This document shows, one piece after another, positions 47,420-61,381 of a stretch of DNA of 64,000 nucleotides. Within the stretch, counting starts at the first letter, position 1. Each line of letters starts with the position of its first letter. Both the position numbers and the translations under genes were made by a program. The stretch is from Gammaproteobacteria bacterium (GTDB taxonomy: Bacteria; Pseudomonadota; Gammaproteobacteria; 21-64-14): NCBI GenBank assembly GCA_027013145.1, contig JALUXX010000029.1, forward strand, positions 1 to 64,000. The letters are read 5' to 3'. The notes below the pieces were generated by a model. The model saw only the letters and a list, made by a program, of their open reading frames with translations. It was not told where the DNA came from and did not search any database.

Positions 47420-48594
47420 GGGCCGCAGCCTGCCGTGCCCGCGACCGCCTCGGCCGCCCGCGCGCTCGCGCCGCGGCGCAGATCGCGGTGCAGCGCCGCG
47501 AAACGCCCCTGCAGCGCGCGCACGGCGTCCGGACGCTCGAGCCAGTCCAGCAGGGCGCGTCCCAGGGCGGGGGCCTGCACCGCGTCCTGCAGGAACTCGG
47601 GGACCAGGTCCGCGCCGGCGAGGATGTTCGGCAGGGCGATGCGGCGCAGGTGCACCAGCCGCCGCGCCAGGCGATAGGTCAGCGGGTGCATGCGGTAGGC
47701 GACCACCATCGGCCGACGCGTCAGCATCGCCTCCAGCGTCGCCGTCCCGGAGGCCGCCAGGACGACGTCCGCCGCAGCCAGCACCTCGCGCGTCGCACCC
47801 TCGATCGCGGTCAGCGGCACCCCGGCGCCGGCGCCCGCGCGGATCGCCTCGAACCGGGCGCGCACCTTCGGACCCGCCATCGCCGCGAGGACGACCAGCT
47901 CCGGGCGCCGCGCCCGGCACCAGGCGGCCGCGTGGAGAAACGCGGCCCCCAGCCGGCGCACCTCCCCCTCCCGGCTGCCGGGCAGGAGCGCCAATACGGT
48001 CGCGTCCGGCGCCAGCCCGAGCCGTTCGCGCGCCGCGATCCGCCGGTCCTCCAGCGGGATCTCGTCGGCGAAGGGATGGCCCACGCAGGTCACCGGGATC
48101 CCCCGCTCGCGATAGAGTGCCTCCTCGAACGGAAACAGGGTGAGCATCCGGTCCACGGCGGCGGCGATCGTCCGCAACCGCCCGCGGCGCCAGGCCCAGA
48201 CGGTGGGACTGACATAGTGCACGGTCGGGATCCCGAGCGCGCGGGCGCGCCGTTCCAGGCCCAGATTGAATTCCGGCGCGTCGATCCCGACGAACGCGTC
48301 CGGCGGATCGCGCCGCAGCCGCCGGAGCAGCTCGCGCCGCAACCGCCACAGCCCGGGGACCCGCGCGAGCACCTCCACCAGCCCCATCACCGCCAGCCGG
48401 TCGGCCGGGAACCACGTCCGGCACCCCGCGGCCTGCATTCGCGGGCCCGCGACGCCTTCGCACACGACTCCCGGGCAACGCCGCCGCAAGGCCTCGATCA
48501 ATCCGGCGCCCAGGGCGTCCCCCGATTCTTCCCCGGCGACGAACACGACGCGCGCCGGCGCGGCCCCCTCCGCGCCCGGAGATTCGGCGCTCAT
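47416..48594 (-). CDS. lpxB: Lipid-A-disaccharide synthase
   Basis: [47 protein letters not shown]. Confidence 0.95.
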   Translation of the reverse strand: MSAESPGAEGAAPARVVFVAGEESGDALGAGLIEALRRRCPGVVCEGVAGPRMQAAGCRTWFPADRLAVMGLVEVLARVPGLWRLRRELLRRLRRDPPDAFVGIDAPEFNLGLERRARALGIPTVHYVSPTVWAWRRGRLRTIAAAVDRMLTLFPFEEALYRERGIPVTCVGHPFADEIPLEDRRIAARERLGLAPDATVLALLPGSREGEVRRLGAAFLHAAAWCRARRPELVVLAAMAGPKVRARFEAIRAGAGAGVPLTAIEGATREVLAAADVVLAASGTATLEAMLTRRPMVVAYRMHPLTYRLARRLVHLRRIALPNILAGADLVPEFLQDAVQAPALGRALLDWLERPDAVRALQGRFAALHRDLRRGASARAAEAVAGTAGCGP

Positions 48595-48718
48595 GTCGCC
48601 GCGCGCGGATGCGCGGCATGTCGCGGCAGATCCCGCCGCGGCGAACGGAGCCGCGCCCCTCGTCCCGCAGTGTATCCGGCCGCTCTCCCCCGCCGGCGGG
48701 ACCCGCGCGCGTCCATCG

Positions 48719-49489
48719 TCAGCGCACGAAGCTGCGCGTGCCCGCCTTGAGGAATGCCACCAGCGGCGCGACGTCGGCGTCCTCGACGGCGAGCGCCTCC
48801 AGCCGCTCCACCGCCTCCTGCAGGCGCAGCCCCGAGCGATAGAGCAGCTTGTAGGCGCGGCGCAGGCGCTCGATGCGCTCCTCGGAATAGCCCCGCCGCC
48901 GCAGACCTTCGCCGTTGATCCCGTAGGGTCGCGCCGGCTGTCCGCGCACGGTTACGTAGGGCGGCACGTCCTTGTGGATCCCCGAACCATACGCCGTGAA
49001 CGAATGCACGCCGAGCCGGCAGAACTGGTGCACCAGCGTGAAACCTCCCAGTACGACGTGGTCGCCGACGACGGCGTGACCGGCGAGCGAGGCGCCGTTG
49101 GCGAAGATGGTACGGCTTCCCACCTGGCAGTCGTGAGCGATGTGCACATAGGCCATGATCCAGTTGTCGTCGCCGATGCGGGTCACGCCGCCGCCCTGGA
49201 CGGTGCCGCGGTTGATCGTACAGAACTCGCGTATGACGTTGCGGTCCCCGATCTCGAGCAGCGTCTCCTCGCCGCGAAACTTGGTATCCTGCGGGATGTC
49301 CCCGATCGAGGAGAACTGGAACAGGCGGTTGTCCCGGCCGATGCGCGCCGGGCCCTGGATCACGACGTGCGGGCCGATCCAGGTCCCCGGACCGATTTCC
49401 ACGCCCGCCCCGATGATGCTGTAGGGCCCCACGCTCACGCCCGCGCCGATCCGCGCCTGCGGATCGATGACCGCACGTGCGTCGATCAA
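48719..49489 (-). CDS. lpxA: UDP-N-acetylglucosamine acyltransferase
   Basis: Hexapeptide repeats; [35 protein letters not shown]; likely TTG start overlapping fabZ. Confidence 0.95.
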   Translation of the reverse strand: MIDARAVIDPQARIGAGVSVGPYSIIGAGVEIGPGTWIGPHVVIQGPARIGRDNRLFQFSSIGDIPQDTKFRGEETLLEIGDRNVIREFCTINRGTVQGGGVTRIGDDNWIMAYVHIAHDCQVGSRTIFANGASLAGHAVVGDHVVLGGFTLVHQFCRLGVHSFTAYGSGIHKDVPPYVTVRGQPARPYGINGEGLRRRGYSEERIERLRRAYKLLYRSGLRLQEAVERLEALAVEDADVAPLVAFLKAGTRSFVR

Positions 49490-49965
49490 GCCTCGATCTC
49501 CTTGGCCGCGCACATCAGCTCCGCATTCGCGACGAGCGCGCCGTCGACCCGCGCGTCCACGCTGAAACGCATCATGTTGCGCCTGCGGTCCCGATAGAGG
49601 ACCTCGAGCAGGATCTGATCGCCGGGCCCGACCGGTCGCCGGAACCGGGCGCGGTCGACGCCCACGAGCAGATAGATCGAATGGTCCTCCGGCCGCCGGC
49701 CGGCGGTCTCGAAGGCGAGCACCCCCGTGGCCTGCGCCATCGCCTCCAGGATCAGGACGCCGGGCATCACCGGCCGGCCGGGGAAGTGGCCCTGGAAGAA
49801 GGGTTCGTTCATGGTGACGTTCTTGACCGCGGTGAGGGATTCCCCCGGCCGGCAGGCCAGCACGCGGTCGATCAGGAGAAAGGGATAACGATGCGGCAGA
49901 TGCGCCATCACCGCCTGGATGTCCATCGCGCCGCCCGCCTCCGAATCCCCGCCCGTCCCGTTCAT
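49486..49965 (-). CDS. fabZ: 3-hydroxyacyl-ACP dehydratase FabZ
   Basis: [37 protein letters not shown]. Confidence 0.97.
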   Translation of the reverse strand: MNGTGGDSEAGGAMDIQAVMAHLPHRYPFLLIDRVLACRPGESLTAVKNVTMNEPFFQGHFPGRPVMPGVLILEAMAQATGVLAFETAGRRPEDHSIYLLVGVDRARFRRPVGPGDQILLEVLYRDRRRNMMRFSVDARVDGALVANAELMCAAKEIEA

Positions 49966-51020
49966 CACTCCTCCCCGCGATCTGTGCCGCGCGCCGTACC
50001 CCGCAGGGCCCGCAGCTCCCTCTCCAGCGCGCGCACGCGCCCCGCCAACGCCTCGAGCCGACGCAGGCGGGCATGGTTGCGCCGCCAGCGCCCCGCCGGC
50101 TCCGCCGGGATCCCCGACGAATAGACCCCCGCCCGGGGGATCGACTTGGTCACCAGCGACATGCCCGTGATCACCACGTCGTCGGCGATTTCCACATGTC
50201 CGGCGATGCCCGCGCCGCCGCCGATGCGGCAGCGCCTGCCGATCCGGACGCTGCCGGAGACGCCCACGCAGCCGGCGATCGCCGTGTGCGCACCGACCAG
50301 CACGTTGTGGGCGATCTGGATCTGATTGTCCAGCTTGACGCCGTCCTCGATCACCGTGTCCTCGAGCGCGCCGCGGTCGATGGTGGTGTTTGCACCGATC
50401 TCCACGTCGGCCCCGATGCGCACCCGGCCGAGCTGCGGCACCTTCACCCAGCGGTCGTCCTCCTCTGCGATCCCGAAACCGTCCGCGCCGATCACCGCAC
50501 CCGGATGGATCCGCACCCGCGGCCCGACCGTCGTGCCGGCGCACAGCACCACCCGCGCCCCGATACGGCCCTCGGCACCGATCTCCACCCCTTCCCCGAC
50601 CACGCAGCCGGGGCCGAGTTGCACGCCCGGACCGATGACCGCACCCGCCGCCACGACGCAACAGGGCCCGACCCACGCGCCCGGATCCACGCGGCTCTCT
50701 GCGCTCACCGAGGCGCTCGGGTGCACCCCGTGCAGGACCGGATCCGGCCGCGCGAACAGTTGGGCCACGCGCGCATAGGTGAGATAGGGATGCGCCGAGA
50801 CCAGTGCGGCGCACGGACAGCCGCCGAGGTCGTCCTCGGCCAGGATCACCGCCGAGGCGCGGGTCGCCGCCAAGTGGCGTCGATAGCGCGGGTTGGCGAG
50901 AAAGGAGATCGTCCCCGGCCGCGCATCCGGCAGGGGCGCGACCCCCTCGATCCGGCATGTCGCATCCCCGTGCACCCGGGCCCCGACCCGGCGCGCGAGA
51001 TCACCCAGGGCGAAGGCCAT
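49965..51020 (-). CDS. lpxD: UDP-3-O-(3-hydroxyacyl)glucosamine N-acyltransferase
   Basis: LpxD N-domain, hexapeptide repeats, [37 protein letters not shown]. Confidence 0.96.
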   Translation of the reverse strand: MAFALGDLARRVGARVHGDATCRIEGVAPLPDARPGTISFLANPRYRRHLAATRASAVILAEDDLGGCPCAALVSAHPYLTYARVAQLFARPDPVLHGVHPSASVSAESRVDPGAWVGPCCVVAAGAVIGPGVQLGPGCVVGEGVEIGAEGRIGARVVLCAGTTVGPRVRIHPGAVIGADGFGIAEEDDRWVKVPQLGRVRIGADVEIGANTTIDRGALEDTVIEDGVKLDNQIQIAHNVLVGAHTAIAGCVGVSGSVRIGRRCRIGGGAGIAGHVEIADDVVITGMSLVTKSIPRAGVYSSGIPAEPAGRWRRNHARLRRLEALAGRVRALERELRALRGTARGTDRGEE

Positions 51021-51038
51021 CGCGCAGACCCGCGGGCA

Positions 51039-51572
51039 TCACTTCTTCGCCGGCGCCTTTGCCTGCCGCTCCAGCTCCCGCAACACCTTGTCCGTAATAT
51101 CCACCTTCTTGCTCGCATAGAGGACGCCGTCGCTCACGATCAGGTCGTAGTGGTCGTCCTTCGCGACCTGAAGGATCGCCCTGCGGATCCGGCGTTCGAG
51201 CTTGCCCAACTCGGCGTTGCGGCGCACGTTGAGGTCTTCGCCGAACTCCTGCTCCTTGCGCTTGAGTTCGCGCTGGCGCGTGAGGATCTCGCGCTGAAGC
51301 TTTTCGCGGCGCGCCGCACTCATCACTTCCCCGTTGCGCTTGAGCTTGTCCTGCAATTTGGCGATCCCGGCCTGCTCCGCCATCAGCTTCTTCTGGCGCG
51401 GCGCAAACTCGCTCTCGAGCGCTTTGCTGGCGGCCTTGGCCTGCGGCGATTTCTGCAGCAGCACGGCGGGGTTGACGAAGCCGATCCTGAGTTCAGCGGC
51501 TACCGCGCCGCCGGCAACCATCGCCAACAACACGCAGACGAACGGTACCACGACTCGCGGCGATCTCTTCAC
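51039..51572 (-). CDS. skp: OmpH/Skp periplasmic chaperone
   Basis: Signal peptide, RIGFVNPAVLLQKSPQAKAASKALESEFAPRQKKL; bamA-lpxD context; probable GTG start. Confidence 0.93.
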   Translation of the reverse strand: MKRSPRVVVPFVCVLLAMVAGGAVAAELRIGFVNPAVLLQKSPQAKAASKALESEFAPRQKKLMAEQAGIAKLQDKLKRNGEVMSAARREKLQREILTRQRELKRKEQEFGEDLNVRRNAELGKLERRIRRAILQVAKDDHYDLIVSDGVLYASKKVDITDKVLRELERQAKAPAKK

Positions 51573-51591
51573 GACATCCTCCCTCCCGCAA

Positions 51592-53889
51592 TCAGAACGT
51601 GAACGGCGCACCGATGGTGAACTGGAACATCTGCTTTTGATCGGTCGGCGACGGGTTCAAAGGGTACCCCAGGCTGAAGTTCAACGCCCCGAACGGCGTC
51701 AGCCAGATCAGCGACGCGCCCGCCGAATAGCGCAACGTGCTCGCGTTGAAGCTGCTTACATCCTTGTATACATTACCCATATCCACGAACAGGCTCAAGC
51801 GCACCGACTGGCTCTTGGCGACGAACGGCGGCGGAAACAGCAGCTCGGCGCTGCCCGTGACCCGGAACCGCCCGCCCAGCGGCAGCCCGTTGGAGTCCAG
51901 CGGCCCCAGGGTATTGTCCCGATAGCCCCGTACCGATCCGATTCCGCCCGCGAAGAAATTCTGGAAAATCGGGTAGTCGCGGTTACCCGAGTAGGTGTCC
52001 CCATAGGCGAGTCCGCCGCGCAGCGAAAAGGTCAGATGCTCGGTCAGCGGAATGAAGTGGCGCTCGGTAAAGGTCAGTCGATAATACCGCGCGGTGCTCC
52101 CCGGCAGGGCCAGATCCAGATTCAGGGTGCGCCGCATACCGCTGTCCGGGAACACGGCCCGGTTGCGCGTATCGCGGATCCACCCCGTAGTCAGATCGAG
52201 CGTATTGTAACTCTCACCGTTGCGGGCGATGAAATCGAGCACCTGATTCGAGGCGAAGGAACCGGGACGGATCGTCGTCCGGTTGCCGCCGATCCCCATC
52301 TGAACCCGGTCGTACTCGCTCACCGGGATACCGAAGGTGACGCTCCCGCCCCCGACGTCGGTCGTATAGTTGGCGAGGTTCGCCAGCGCCGCGTCAGTCT
52401 TCTGATAGAAGCCGCTGAACGAGCGGCTGACGCCGCTCATGGTGTAGTAGGGATTCGTGTAATCCACGCTGTAGAGCGTATTGAAACTGCTGTTGTTGAA
52501 CGAAACGCTGACCCGGTTGCCGGTCCCCAGGAAGTTGTCCTGGCTGACGCTCGCGTTGAGCAGCAGGCCGCCGGTCTGTGAAAACCCAACGCCGGCCATC
52601 AGGCTACCGGACGGGCGTTCCGTGACCTTGTAGTTCACGTCGACCTGATCGCTGGTCCCCGGGACCGGCTTGGTCTCGACGTTTACGTGGCTGAAGAACC
52701 CCAGGCGCTCGAGCCGGCTGCGCGAGAGCTTGATCTTCTGGGTCGAGATCGGCGCCGCTTCCATCTGGCGCATCTCCCGCCGCAACACTTCGTCCTTGGT
52801 CTTGGTATTGCCGCTGAAGTTGATTCTGCGCACGTAGGTCCGCTTTCCGGGATCGACGTAGAACGTAAGCGTGACCTCCCGGTCCTTCTTGTCGATATCC
52901 GGAATCGTATTGACGTTGGCGAAGGCATAGCCGTAGTCGCCGAGCTTGTCGCTGACGGCGTTCGCCGTGTCACTTGCGGCCTTGCGCGAGAAGACCTGGC
53001 CCGGGCGGATCTTGACGAGCGGAAACAGCTCCGCGGGCTTGAGCACCAGATTCCCCGCCAGCCTCACCGCCTTCACTTTATATTTCTGTCCCTCCGTGAT
53101 ATTCACCGTAATGTAGATGTCCTTGCGGTCCGGAGACAGCGCGACCTGCGTCGAGTCGATGCTGAAGTTGATATAGCCGCGATCCATGTAGAAGGAGCGC
53201 AGCCGCTCGAGGTCACCGGCGAGTTTCTGCTTGGAATAGCGGTCGTTCTTGGTGTACCAGGAGAGCAGATTGGGGGTTCCGAGTTCGAAGCGCTTGCGAA
53301 GCACCTTTTCGCTGAAGGCGTGATTGCCCACAATATTGATCTGGCGGATTTTGGCCGCTTTCCCCTCCGAGATGTCGATCTTGATCGCGACCCGGTTGCG
53401 CGGCAGCGGGGTGACGGTGGTCTTGATTCTCACCGCGTATTTTCCGCGGCTGAAGTAGAGCTGCCTGAGCTCCTGCTCCACCCGGTCGAGCACCGAGCGG
53501 TCGAAGACCTGCCCTTCGGCGAAACCGATCTCCTTGAGGGATTTCTTCAGCTTCTTGGTTTCGATGTCCTTGTTGCCGGAGAACTTGATGCTCGAGATCG
53601 CTGGTCGTTCCGACAGCGAGACGATCAAGGTATCGCCGTCGCGCTCGAGGGTGACATCCTTGAAGAAACCGGTCTTGTACAAGGCGCGGATCACCTCGGC
53701 GGAGCGGGCGTCGTCCATCCGCTCGCCGACCTTGAAGGGCAGATAGTTGAAAACCGTACCCTGGGAGATCCGCTTGAGACCCTCCACCCGAATGTCCTTG
53801 ACGACGAACGGGGTGAACGCGTACGCCCGGACCGTGAACAGCAGCCCGAGCGCCACCGTCCAGAACAATCTGCCGATCAGTCGTTTCAT
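51592..53889 (-). CDS. bamA: Outer membrane assembly factor BamA
   Basis: POTRA start [48 protein letters not shown]; terminal F. Confidence 0.97.
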   Translation of the reverse strand: MKRLIGRLFWTVALGLLFTVRAYAFTPFVVKDIRVEGLKRISQGTVFNYLPFKVGERMDDARSAEVIRALYKTGFFKDVTLERDGDTLIVSLSERPAISSIKFSGNKDIETKKLKKSLKEIGFAEGQVFDRSVLDRVEQELRQLYFSRGKYAVRIKTTVTPLPRNRVAIKIDISEGKAAKIRQINIVGNHAFSEKVLRKRFELGTPNLLSWYTKNDRYSKQKLAGDLERLRSFYMDRGYINFSIDSTQVALSPDRKDIYITVNITEGQKYKVKAVRLAGNLVLKPAELFPLVKIRPGQVFSRKAASDTANAVSDKLGDYGYAFANVNTIPDIDKKDREVTLTFYVDPGKRTYVRRINFSGNTKTKDEVLRREMRQMEAAPISTQKIKLSRSRLERLGFFSHVNVETKPVPGTSDQVDVNYKVTERPSGSLMAGVGFSQTGGLLLNASVSQDNFLGTGNRVSVSFNNSSFNTLYSVDYTNPYYTMSGVSRSFSGFYQKTDAALANLANYTTDVGGGSVTFGIPVSEYDRVQMGIGGNRTTIRPGSFASNQVLDFIARNGESYNTLDLTTGWIRDTRNRAVFPDSGMRRTLNLDLALPGSTARYYRLTFTERHFIPLTEHLTFSLRGGLAYGDTYSGNRDYPIFQNFFAGGIGSVRGYRDNTLGPLDSNGLPLGGRFRVTGSAELLFPPPFVAKSQSVRLSLFVDMGNVYKDVSSFNASTLRYSAGASLIWLTPFGALNFSLGYPLNPSPTDQKQMFQFTIGAPFTF

Positions 53890-53918
53890 AAGGGAGGGAC
53901 GGGATTCTCGCTTGCGCG

Positions 53919-55286
53919 TCATCCGATGAACAGACGCCGCAGATCGTTATAGAAGGCCAGGCTCATGAGCAGCAGCAGGAGGACGATCCCGATCCTCTGT
54001 CCCGCCGCCTGCACCGCCTCGGACACCGGGCTGCCCTTGACGGCCTCGACGAGGTAGTAGAGCAGGTGTCCGCCGTCGAGGATCGGGATGGGGAGCAGGT
54101 TCAACACGCCGAGACTGATACTGACGATGGCGAGAAAACCGAGAAACGGGATCAGGCCGACGCTCGCGCTCTCGCCGGCATAGCGCGCGATGGTGATCGG
54201 GCCGCTGATGCTGCGTACCGAGACTTCGCCGGTGAACATCCGGCCGAGCATGCGCAACATCCGCACCGTCATGTCGGCGGTCCGTTGCACCGCGTGCAGG
54301 CCCGCATCGATGGGCCCGTAGCGCACGGTCACCCGCAGGCGGTCGAACAGCCCCTTGGGCACCTGCGGATAGACGCCGATGCGCCCCTCGGCCCCGTGCG
54401 GCCCGCCGATCCGGGCGGCCTTCACGGTCATGGTACGCGATACGCCGTCGCGCACCACTCTGAGACGCAGTTCCCCGCCGGGATGCGCCCGGATGATCGC
54501 CGCCATCGCGTCCCAGTCCTTCACCGCATGGCCGTCCACCGCGACCACGCGATCGCCGCGGCGCAGCCCGGCCGCCGCTGCGGGATCGCCCGGCACGACC
54601 CTCCCGACCACCGCCGGGAGGACCGGGCGCCAGGGTTTGATCCCGACCGCCGCCCACAGATCCTGCGACTGCAGCACCGTCCTGGAATCGGCGGCGGGCA
54701 GGACCCTGCGAACCGTTCCGCCGCCCGGCGCACGCAGTTCGAGGACGGCCGAACGGTTGCCCAGAGCGGCGTCCAGTAGCGCAAAGCGCGCCGTGTTCCA
54801 CGTCGGCGTGGCGCGCCCATCCACCGAAAGGATCTCCTCGCCGGCGCGGACTTCCGCACGGGCCGCCGGACTCCCGGGGGCGACGGCGCCGATCAGGGGG
54901 CGCATGCCCGGGATCCCCGTCGTGAACATCACCCAGTACGCCACGAGCGCAAGCAGGAAGTTGAAAAACGGCCCCGCCGCCACGATTGCCATGCGCGAGG
55001 CCACCGGCTTGCGGTTGAACGCCCGCCCGAGTTCCTGCGGGGGGACCGGCGCTTCGCGCTCGTCGAGCATCTTGACATAGCCGCCCAACGGAATCGCCGC
55101 CAACACATACTCGGTGTCGTCGCGCCGCGACCGCCAGGTCACCAGCGGTCTGCCGAAACCGATCGAGAACCGCAGGACCTTCACTCCGAGTCGGCGCGCC
55201 ACCCAGAAATGGCCGAATTCGTGGACCGTCACCAGCACGCCGATGGCCACGGCGAACGCCGCCAGGTAGAACAGGACATGGGTCAT
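53919..55286 (-). CDS. rseP: RIP metalloprotease RseP
   Basis: [31 protein letters not shown] domains; [18 protein letters not shown]. Confidence 0.96.
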   Translation of the reverse strand: MTHVLFYLAAFAVAIGVLVTVHEFGHFWVARRLGVKVLRFSIGFGRPLVTWRSRRDDTEYVLAAIPLGGYVKMLDEREAPVPPQELGRAFNRKPVASRMAIVAAGPFFNFLLALVAYWVMFTTGIPGMRPLIGAVAPGSPAARAEVRAGEEILSVDGRATPTWNTARFALLDAALGNRSAVLELRAPGGGTVRRVLPAADSRTVLQSQDLWAAVGIKPWRPVLPAVVGRVVPGDPAAAAGLRRGDRVVAVDGHAVKDWDAMAAIIRAHPGGELRLRVVRDGVSRTMTVKAARIGGPHGAEGRIGVYPQVPKGLFDRLRVTVRYGPIDAGLHAVQRTADMTVRMLRMLGRMFTGEVSVRSISGPITIARYAGESASVGLIPFLGFLAIVSISLGVLNLLPIPILDGGHLLYYLVEAVKGSPVSEAVQAAGQRIGIVLLLLLMSLAFYNDLRRLFIG

Positions 55287-56497
55287 GGCGCCGCCCTCGA
55301 GGCGTGCCGCGCGACCATCCGCGCGGCGACCGTGCGCGCCTGCGCGTCGTCGGCGAGCACCGCATCGACGCCGTCCGGCGCGTGAAACTCGACGGCGTCC
55401 AGAGTAGCCTCGATCACCTGCGGTATGGCGGTGAAGGGCAGCCGCCGCTCCAGGAACGACTGTACCGCCACCTCGTTGGCGGCGTTGAGGACCGCCGTCG
55501 CGGTGCCGCCGGCGGCGATCGCGCGATAGGCGAGCGCCAGACAGGGGAAGCGCTCGAGATCCGGTTCCTCGAAATCCAGACGCCCGCTGGCGACGATATC
55601 GAGCGGCTCCGCGCCCGAGCGCATCCGGCCCGGCCAGGCCAGCGCGTGGGCGATGGGCACGCGCATGTCCGGCGTGGCGAGATGCGCGAGGATCGATCCG
55701 TCCACGTACTCCACCATGGAATGGATCGTGCTCTGCGGGTGCAGTACCACGCGCACGCGCTCCGGCGTCGTCCGGAACAGCCAGCAGGCCTCGATGACTT
55801 CGAGTCCCTTGTTCATCATGGTCGCGGAATCCACGGATATCTTGCGGCCCATCACCCAGTTGGGGTGCGCACAGGCCTGCTCCGGGGTGACTGCGTGCAG
55901 TTCGGACAGCGGTGTCGTCCGGAACGGGCCGCCGCTGGCGGTCAGGAGGATCCGCTCCACGCCGACGTCCTCCAGATCGGCGCCCGCCGCACGCGGGGGC
56001 ATGCACTGGAAAACCGCGTTGTGCTCGCTGTCGATGGGCAGCAACTCGGCCCCGCAGCGCTCCACCTCGTCCATGAAGATACGCCCGGTCATGACCAACG
56101 CTTCCTTGTTGGCCAGCATCACCCGCTTGCCGGCGCGCACCGCAGCCAGGGTCGGCAGCAGTCCGGCGGCGCCGACGATGGCCGCCATGACGTAGTCGGC
56201 GGAGGGTAGACGGGCGGCCGCCTCGAGCCCTTCCGGTCCGCTCAGCACCTGGGTATCGAGGCCGGCCTCGCGCAGCCGGTCCTGCAGCGCCGCGGCGTCC
56301 CCGGCGCGGCCCAGGACCGCCAGTTCCGGCCGGTGTTCGCGGCAACAGGCGAACAGGCGCTCGCTGTCGGTGTGTGCCGTCAGCGCCGCCACGCGGTAAC
56401 GGTCGCGATGACGCGCCAGCACATCGAGCGTGTTCATGCCCACGGAGCCTGTGGCTCCGAGCACCGTGACCCCGATCAGCCCGTCATTTTCAGCCAT
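55283..56497 (-). CDS. dxr: 1-deoxy-D-xylulose 5-phosphate reductoisomerase
   Basis: [69 protein letters not shown]. Confidence 0.97.
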   Translation of the reverse strand: MAENDGLIGVTVLGATGSVGMNTLDVLARHRDRYRVAALTAHTDSERLFACCREHRPELAVLGRAGDAAALQDRLREAGLDTQVLSGPEGLEAAARLPSADYVMAAIVGAAGLLPTLAAVRAGKRVMLANKEALVMTGRIFMDEVERCGAELLPIDSEHNAVFQCMPPRAAGADLEDVGVERILLTASGGPFRTTPLSELHAVTPEQACAHPNWVMGRKISVDSATMMNKGLEVIEACWLFRTTPERVRVVLHPQSTIHSMVEYVDGSILAHLATPDMRVPIAHALAWPGRMRSGAEPLDIVASGRLDFEEPDLERFPCLALAYRAIAAGGTATAVLNAANEVAVQSFLERRLPFTAIPQVIEATLDAVEFHAPDGVDAVLADDAQARTVAARMVARHASRAAP

Positions 56498-57312
56498 AAC
56501 AACCCCAGAACGAAAATCGGCGACGCCGCGGCCAGGCTGTCGATGCGGTCGAGGACGCCGCCGTGGCCGGGCAGCAGCGCCCCGCTGTCCTTCACTCCCG
56601 CACGCCGCTTGACCATGCTCTCGTAGAGATCGCCCACCACCGAGAAGGCGACCGCGACCAGGCTCAACAAAGTGAAGGCCAATCCGTCGCGCAGCGTCAG
56701 ACCGGACACGACCGCGGCCGACGCCGCGAAAACCGTGCTGGCAAGCAAGGCCCCGTAGAGACCCTCACGCGTCTTTCCGGGACTGAGCCGTGGCGCGAGC
56801 CGGATGCGACCGCGGCTGCGGCCGACGAAATATGCGCCGCTGTCCGCGATCCATACCAGCACGAGCAGATAGAGCAGCCACCCGGGGCCTTCCGGCCCGG
56901 AGCGATGAAGGCCCACCAGCGCCGCCCATGCGGGAATCAGCACCGGCACACCGGCCAGGGCGCGCGCCGCCGCCCCCGGCCGCCCGCCCCCGGCGCCGGC
57001 CGTCTGCGGCCGGTAGCGTACCAGCACCACGACGACGGCCGCCCACCACACCGACGCCGCGACGAGCAGCCCCGCGAATCCCGCCGGACGTTGCAGCAGC
57101 CACCAGCCGCCGAGCAGCGCCAATGATACCAACATCAGGTACAAAATACGCCCGCCGAGCCCCACAAGACCGGCGAGCCCGCTCCATTCCCACGCACCGG
57201 CGAGCACGAAGAGCGCGAAGATCACGCCCACCGCGGCGCTCGACAGAAACCATACCCCCGCGCCCACGCCCGCGATGAGCAGCGCCGCCGTGATCAGGCG
57301 CCGGCTAAGCAC
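56476..57312 (-). CDS. cdsA: Phosphatidate cytidylyltransferase
   Basis: Multi-[75 protein letters not shown]. Confidence 0.95.
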   Translation of the reverse strand: MLSRRLITAALLIAGVGAGVWFLSSAAVGVIFALFVLAGAWEWSGLAGLVGLGGRILYLMLVSLALLGGWWLLQRPAGFAGLLVAASVWWAAVVVVLVRYRPQTAGAGGGRPGAAARALAGVPVLIPAWAALVGLHRSGPEGPGWLLYLLVLVWIADSGAYFVGRSRGRIRLAPRLSPGKTREGLYGALLASTVFAASAAVVSGLTLRDGLAFTLLSLVAVAFSVVGDLYESMVKRRAGVKDSGALLPGHGGVLDRIDSLAAASPIFVLGLLWLKMTG

Positions 57313-58081
57313 CCCGGATGGCTTCCACCTGCTGGCCCGTGAGCCCGAAGCGGCGCTGGCGCCGGGAAAACCAGTCCAGGGCATGTTCCAGCTCCTGTGC
57401 CTTGAAGTCCGGCCAGAGGACCTCGGTGAAATAGAGTTCGGCGTAGGCGAGCTGCCAGAGCAGAAAGTTGCTGATCCTCTGTTCGCCGCCGGTGCGGATG
57501 AAAAGATCCGGCTCGGGCAGGTCATGGAGGGAGAGGTGGGGTTGCAGCCGTTCCGGGGTGATATCGGCCGGGGCCAGCTCTCCCGCCGCAACGCGTGTCG
57601 CGAGGTGACGCGCCGCCTGCGCGATGTCCCAGCGTCCCCCGTAGTTTCCCGCAATCACCAGCGTGAGACCGCCGTTGCCCGCGGTCAATTCTTCCGCACT
57701 GCGGATGCGGGCCTGAAGGCGCGGCGGGAACGCTTCGCGTTCACCGATCACGCGCAGCCGGACGTTGTTGCGATGCAGCCGCCGTGCCTCGCGCCCCAGC
57801 GTGGCGATGAACAGCTCCATGAGCAGGCGCACCTCGGTGGGCGGCCGGCGCCAGTTCTCGCTGCTGAAGGCGAACAGGGTGAGCACCTCGACGCCCGCCT
57901 CGGCACAGCGCTCCACCACCCCGCGCACAGCCTCCACCCCGGCCTTGTGGCCGCGGTGGCGCGGCAGGCCGCGCGCCTGCGCCCAGCGCCCGTTGCCGTC
58001 CATGATGATGGCGATATGCCGGGGCAGCGACCGACGGATGCGGTCGTCGACGCCAGGTGGGATCTCCTCGTGTTTGGACAT
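57305..58081 (-). CDS. uppS: Undecaprenyl diphosphate synthase
   Basis: [68 protein letters not shown]. Confidence 0.97.
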   Translation of the reverse strand: MSKHEEIPPGVDDRIRRSLPRHIAIIMDGNGRWAQARGLPRHRGHKAGVEAVRGVVERCAEAGVEVLTLFAFSSENWRRPPTEVRLLMELFIATLGREARRLHRNNVRLRVIGEREAFPPRLQARIRSAEELTAGNGGLTLVIAGNYGGRWDIAQAARHLATRVAAGELAPADITPERLQPHLSLHDLPEPDLFIRTGGEQRISNFLLWQLAYAELYFTEVLWPDFKAQELEHALDWFSRRQRRFGLTGQQVEAIRGA

Positions 58082-58166
58082 GAACGGTTCGGCCCCGGCG
58101 CCTGTCCCTCGGGCGGACGCCACCGGTCCGCCGCGCCCGATGCACCCGCGCGGGCGCACCCTGACA

Positions 58167-58727
58167 TCAGATGTCGAGCAACTCCTTCTCCTTGGCCTGC
58201 AGGATGTCCTCGACGTCCCGGTCGACGAAACGCGTGGTGAGCCGCTGGATCTCCTCCTCCGCGCGACGCGATTCGTCCTCCGAGACCGCCTTCTCCTTCA
58301 GCAGCCGCTTGATCTCGTTGTTGGCGTCGCGCCGGATGTTGCGGATCGCCACGCGCGCCGCCTCCGCTTCCTGGCGTACCAGGCGGATCATATCACGGCG
58401 CCTCTCCTCGGTGAGCGGCGGAAGGGGGATCCGGATCGTCGTGCCGGCGGTGGCCGGTGTGAGGCCGAGATCGGAGGTCATGATCGCCTTCTCCACCGCG
58501 GCGACCATGCTCTTGTCCCACGGCACGACGGTCAGGGTGCGCGCGTCGGCGACGGTCACGTTGGCGACCTGATTGATCGGCGTCGGCGTCCCATAGTAGT
58601 CGACCGTGATGTGGTCGAGCAGACTGGTGTGCGCGCGGCCCGTGCGCAGCTTCGAGAGTTCCTGTTTGAGCGACTCGATGCTCTTGCGCATGCGCGCCTC
58701 GGCATCGGCACGGATCTTGTCGATCAT
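58167..58727 (-). CDS. frr: Ribosome recycling factor
   Basis: [35 protein letters not shown]. Confidence 0.97.
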   Translation of the reverse strand: MIDKIRADAEARMRKSIESLKQELSKLRTGRAHTSLLDHITVDYYGTPTPINQVANVTVADARTLTVVPWDKSMVAAVEKAIMTSDLGLTPATAGTTIRIPLPPLTEERRRDMIRLVRQEAEAARVAIRNIRRDANNEIKRLLKEKAVSEDESRRAEEEIQRLTTRFVDRDVEDILQAKEKELLDI

Positions 58728-58742
58728 CGAATCCTTCCCCCG

Positions 58743-59468
58743 TCAGTCGGCCGTCACCAAGGTACCGAGGTCTTCACCCCGGACGATTCGCACCAGACCG
58801 CCGGGGCGCGTCATGTTGAACACCCGCAACGGCATGCGGTGTTCGCGGCACAGGACGATGGCGGTCTGATCCATCACCGCCAGGCGCCGGTCGAGCACCT
58901 CCTGGTATCCCAGCCGCGCATAGCGGGTCGCCTCGGGATCCACGGCCGGATCGGCCGAATACACGCCGTCGACCTTGGTGGCCTTGAGGAGCAGATCGGC
59001 GCCGATCTCGATCGCCCGCAGGCTCGCCGCCGAATCCGTGGTGAAGAACGGATTCCCGGTCCCCGCCGCGAACAGCACGACGTCTCCGTTCTCAAGGTGA
59101 GCCACGGCGCGCCGCCGTGAGTACTCTTCGCACACGGCCGCGATCCGCAGCGCCGACATCACCCGCGCCGGCGAGCCCTGACGCTCGAGCGCATCCTGCA
59201 TCGCCAGCGAATTCATGACCGTCGCCAGCATGCCCATGTAGTCGCCCGTGGTGCGCTCCATTCCCGCCTGCGCGAGCGCGGCGCCCCGGAAGAGATTGCC
59301 GCCGCCGACGACCACGCCGACCTGGACGCCGAGGGAGCGGACCTCCCCGATCTCGGCTCCGACGCGGGTCAGCACCTGCGGATCGATGCCCGCGTCCGCG
59401 GATCCCTGCAGGGCCTCGCCACTGAGCTTGAGCAGTATGCGGCGGCAGGCCGGTCCCGGACCGCTCAT
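58743..59468 (-). CDS. pyrH: UMP kinase
   Basis: [64 protein letters not shown]. Confidence 0.97.
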   Translation of the reverse strand: MSGPGPACRRILLKLSGEALQGSADAGIDPQVLTRVGAEIGEVRSLGVQVGVVVGGGNLFRGAALAQAGMERTTGDYMGMLATVMNSLAMQDALERQGSPARVMSALRIAAVCEEYSRRRAVAHLENGDVVLFAAGTGNPFFTTDSAASLRAIEIGADLLLKATKVDGVYSADPAVDPEATRYARLGYQEVLDRRLAVMDQTAIVLCREHRMPLRVFNMTRPGGLVRIVRGEDLGTLVTAD

Positions 59469-59505
59469 CTACGGGCTCCCGGTCGGGCTGTGCCGCGGAC
59501 GCACA

Positions 59506-60396
59506 TCAGGAACCGCGCGCCTGGGACATCACTTCCTCGGCGAAGTTGTCGGCCTTCTTCTCGATCCCCTCGCCGACCTCGAACCGGCAGAAGCGGACCA
59601 CCGATGCGCCGTGCCCCGCGAGGAGCTTGCCCACGCTCTGGTCGGGATCCTTGACGAAGGGCTGGCCGAGCAGGGTGATCTCGGCGAAGTACTTGCGCAG
59701 GCGTCCGTCGATCATCTTCTCGACGATTTCCGCCGGCTTGCCGCTCTGCTCGGCCTGGGCGCGCAGGATCCCGCGCTCGCGCTCGATCAGCTCGGCGGGC
59801 ACGTCCCCCTCGCCGACGCACACCGGCCGGCTGGCGGCCACGTGCATGGCGACATCCTTGGCGAGCGCATCGTCCCCGCCGCGCAGCTCCACCAGCACGC
59901 CGATGCGGGTCCCGTGCAGATAGGCCCCGAGGCGCGAATCCGCATCCAGCACATAGCGCTCGAAGCGGCGCACGGCGATGTTCTCGCCGAGCTTCGCGAC
60001 CAGCTCCTGCCGGGCCGTATTGACGCTGGGCGTGCCTGCGGCGCCGAGGGGCGCCGCCAGCAGCGCATCGAGATCCGTCGGACCGGAGTCCAGGACACGA
60101 CGCCCGACCGCCTCCCCGAAGCCACGGAAGTCATCCCCTTTGGCGACGAAGTCGGTCTCGCAGTTGATCTCGACCAGGGCCGCGCTCCGCGCGTCCTCGG
60201 CCACGGCGAGCACCACGACCCCTTCGGCGGCCACCCGCCCGGCCTTCTTGTCCGCCTTGGCGAGACCGGCCTTGCGCATGCGTTCGACGGCGGCCTCGAG
60301 GTCCCCCCCGGTCTCCGTCAGCGCCCGTTTGCACTCCATCATCCCCGCGCCGGTCCGCTCGCGGAGCTCCTTCACCTGAGAAGCCGAAATCTGCAT
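59506..60396 (-). CDS. tsf: Elongation factor Ts
   Basis: [52 protein letters not shown]. Confidence 0.98.
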   Translation of the reverse strand: MQISASQVKELRERTGAGMMECKRALTETGGDLEAAVERMRKAGLAKADKKAGRVAAEGVVVLAVAEDARSAALVEINCETDFVAKGDDFRGFGEAVGRRVLDSGPTDLDALLAAPLGAAGTPSVNTARQELVAKLGENIAVRRFERYVLDADSRLGAYLHGTRIGVLVELRGGDDALAKDVAMHVAASRPVCVGEGDVPAELIERERGILRAQAEQSGKPAEIVEKMIDGRLRKYFAEITLLGQPFVKDPDQSVGKLLAGHGASVVRFCRFEVGEGIEKKADNFAEEVMSQARGS

Positions 60397-60454
60397 GGTC
60401 TGTCCTCTGGAATTCGCAGGATTGGGGCCGCCCCGCCACGGGGGGCGGCGCCGC

Positions 60455-61381
60455 TCAGGAGGCGTCCGCCGCGTCGGCACCCGTGGCGGCTCCGGCCGCG
60501 GGTTCGGGCGCCGCTTCCGCGGCGGCTTCGGACGCAGACGCCTCGCCGGCCTTCTCCGTACCCGCACCGTCCTTCGCCGCCCGCGGCTTGGCCGCGCTCT
60601 TGCGCTTGGGCGCCGCCTTGCGGCGCGGCGCGGACTTGGGCTTGGGCGCGCCCGATTCGTCCAGTTCGACGAACTCGTCCTCCGGCATGACCTGGGAGCG
60701 CGTCGCCCGTCCCTCGATCACCGCATCGGCCGCGCCGCCGAGGTAGAGCTGGATCGAGCGGATCGCGTCGTCGTTACCCGGAATCACGTAATCGACCCCG
60801 TCGGTGGAGTTGTTGGTGTCCACCACCCCGACCACCGGTATCCCGAGCTTGAGCGCCTCCTTGACGGCGATCTTCTCGTGGCCGACGTCGATGACGAAGA
60901 GCGCATCGGGCAGGCCGCTCATGTCCTTGATCCCGCCGAGGCTGCGCTCGAGCTTCCCGAGTTCGCGCCGCAGGCGGATCGCCTCCTTCTTGGTCATGCG
61001 CTCCAGCGTGCCGTCCTCGAGCATCGCCTCCAGTTCGCGCAGGCGCTTGATGGACTGTTTGACCGTCTTGAAGTTGGTGAGCATCCCGCCGAGCCACCGA
61101 TAACTTACATAGGGCATGCCCGCGCGCACGGCCTGCTCGCGGACGATCTCCTGGGCGGCACGCTTGGTGCCGACGAAGAGCACGGTGCCGCCCTGGGCGG
61201 CGAGGCGACCGAGAAAGTTCATCGCCTCCTGATAAAGCGGCAGGGTCTTTTCCAGATTGACAATGTGGATTTTGTCCCGCTCCCCGAAGATGTACGGGGC
61301 CATCCGGGGATTCCAATAGCGGGTCTGGTGGCCGAAATGCACCCCGGCCTCCAACATCTGACGCATGGTCACGTTGGCCAT
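60455..61381 (-). CDS. rpsB: 30S ribosomal protein S2 with extended Ala/Lys-rich C-terminus
   Basis: [32 protein letters not shown]-terminal [20 protein letters not shown]... Confidence 0.98.
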   Translation of the reverse strand: MANVTMRQMLEAGVHFGHQTRYWNPRMAPYIFGERDKIHIVNLEKTLPLYQEAMNFLGRLAAQGGTVLFVGTKRAAQEIVREQAVRAGMPYVSYRWLGGMLTNFKTVKQSIKRLRELEAMLEDGTLERMTKKEAIRLRRELGKLERSLGGIKDMSGLPDALFVIDVGHEKIAVKEALKLGIPVVGVVDTNNSTDGVDYVIPGNDDAIRSIQLYLGGAADAVIEGRATRSQVMPEDEFVELDESGAPKPKSAPRRKAAPKRKSAAKPRAAKDGAGTEKAGEASASEAAAEAAPEPAAGAATGADAADAS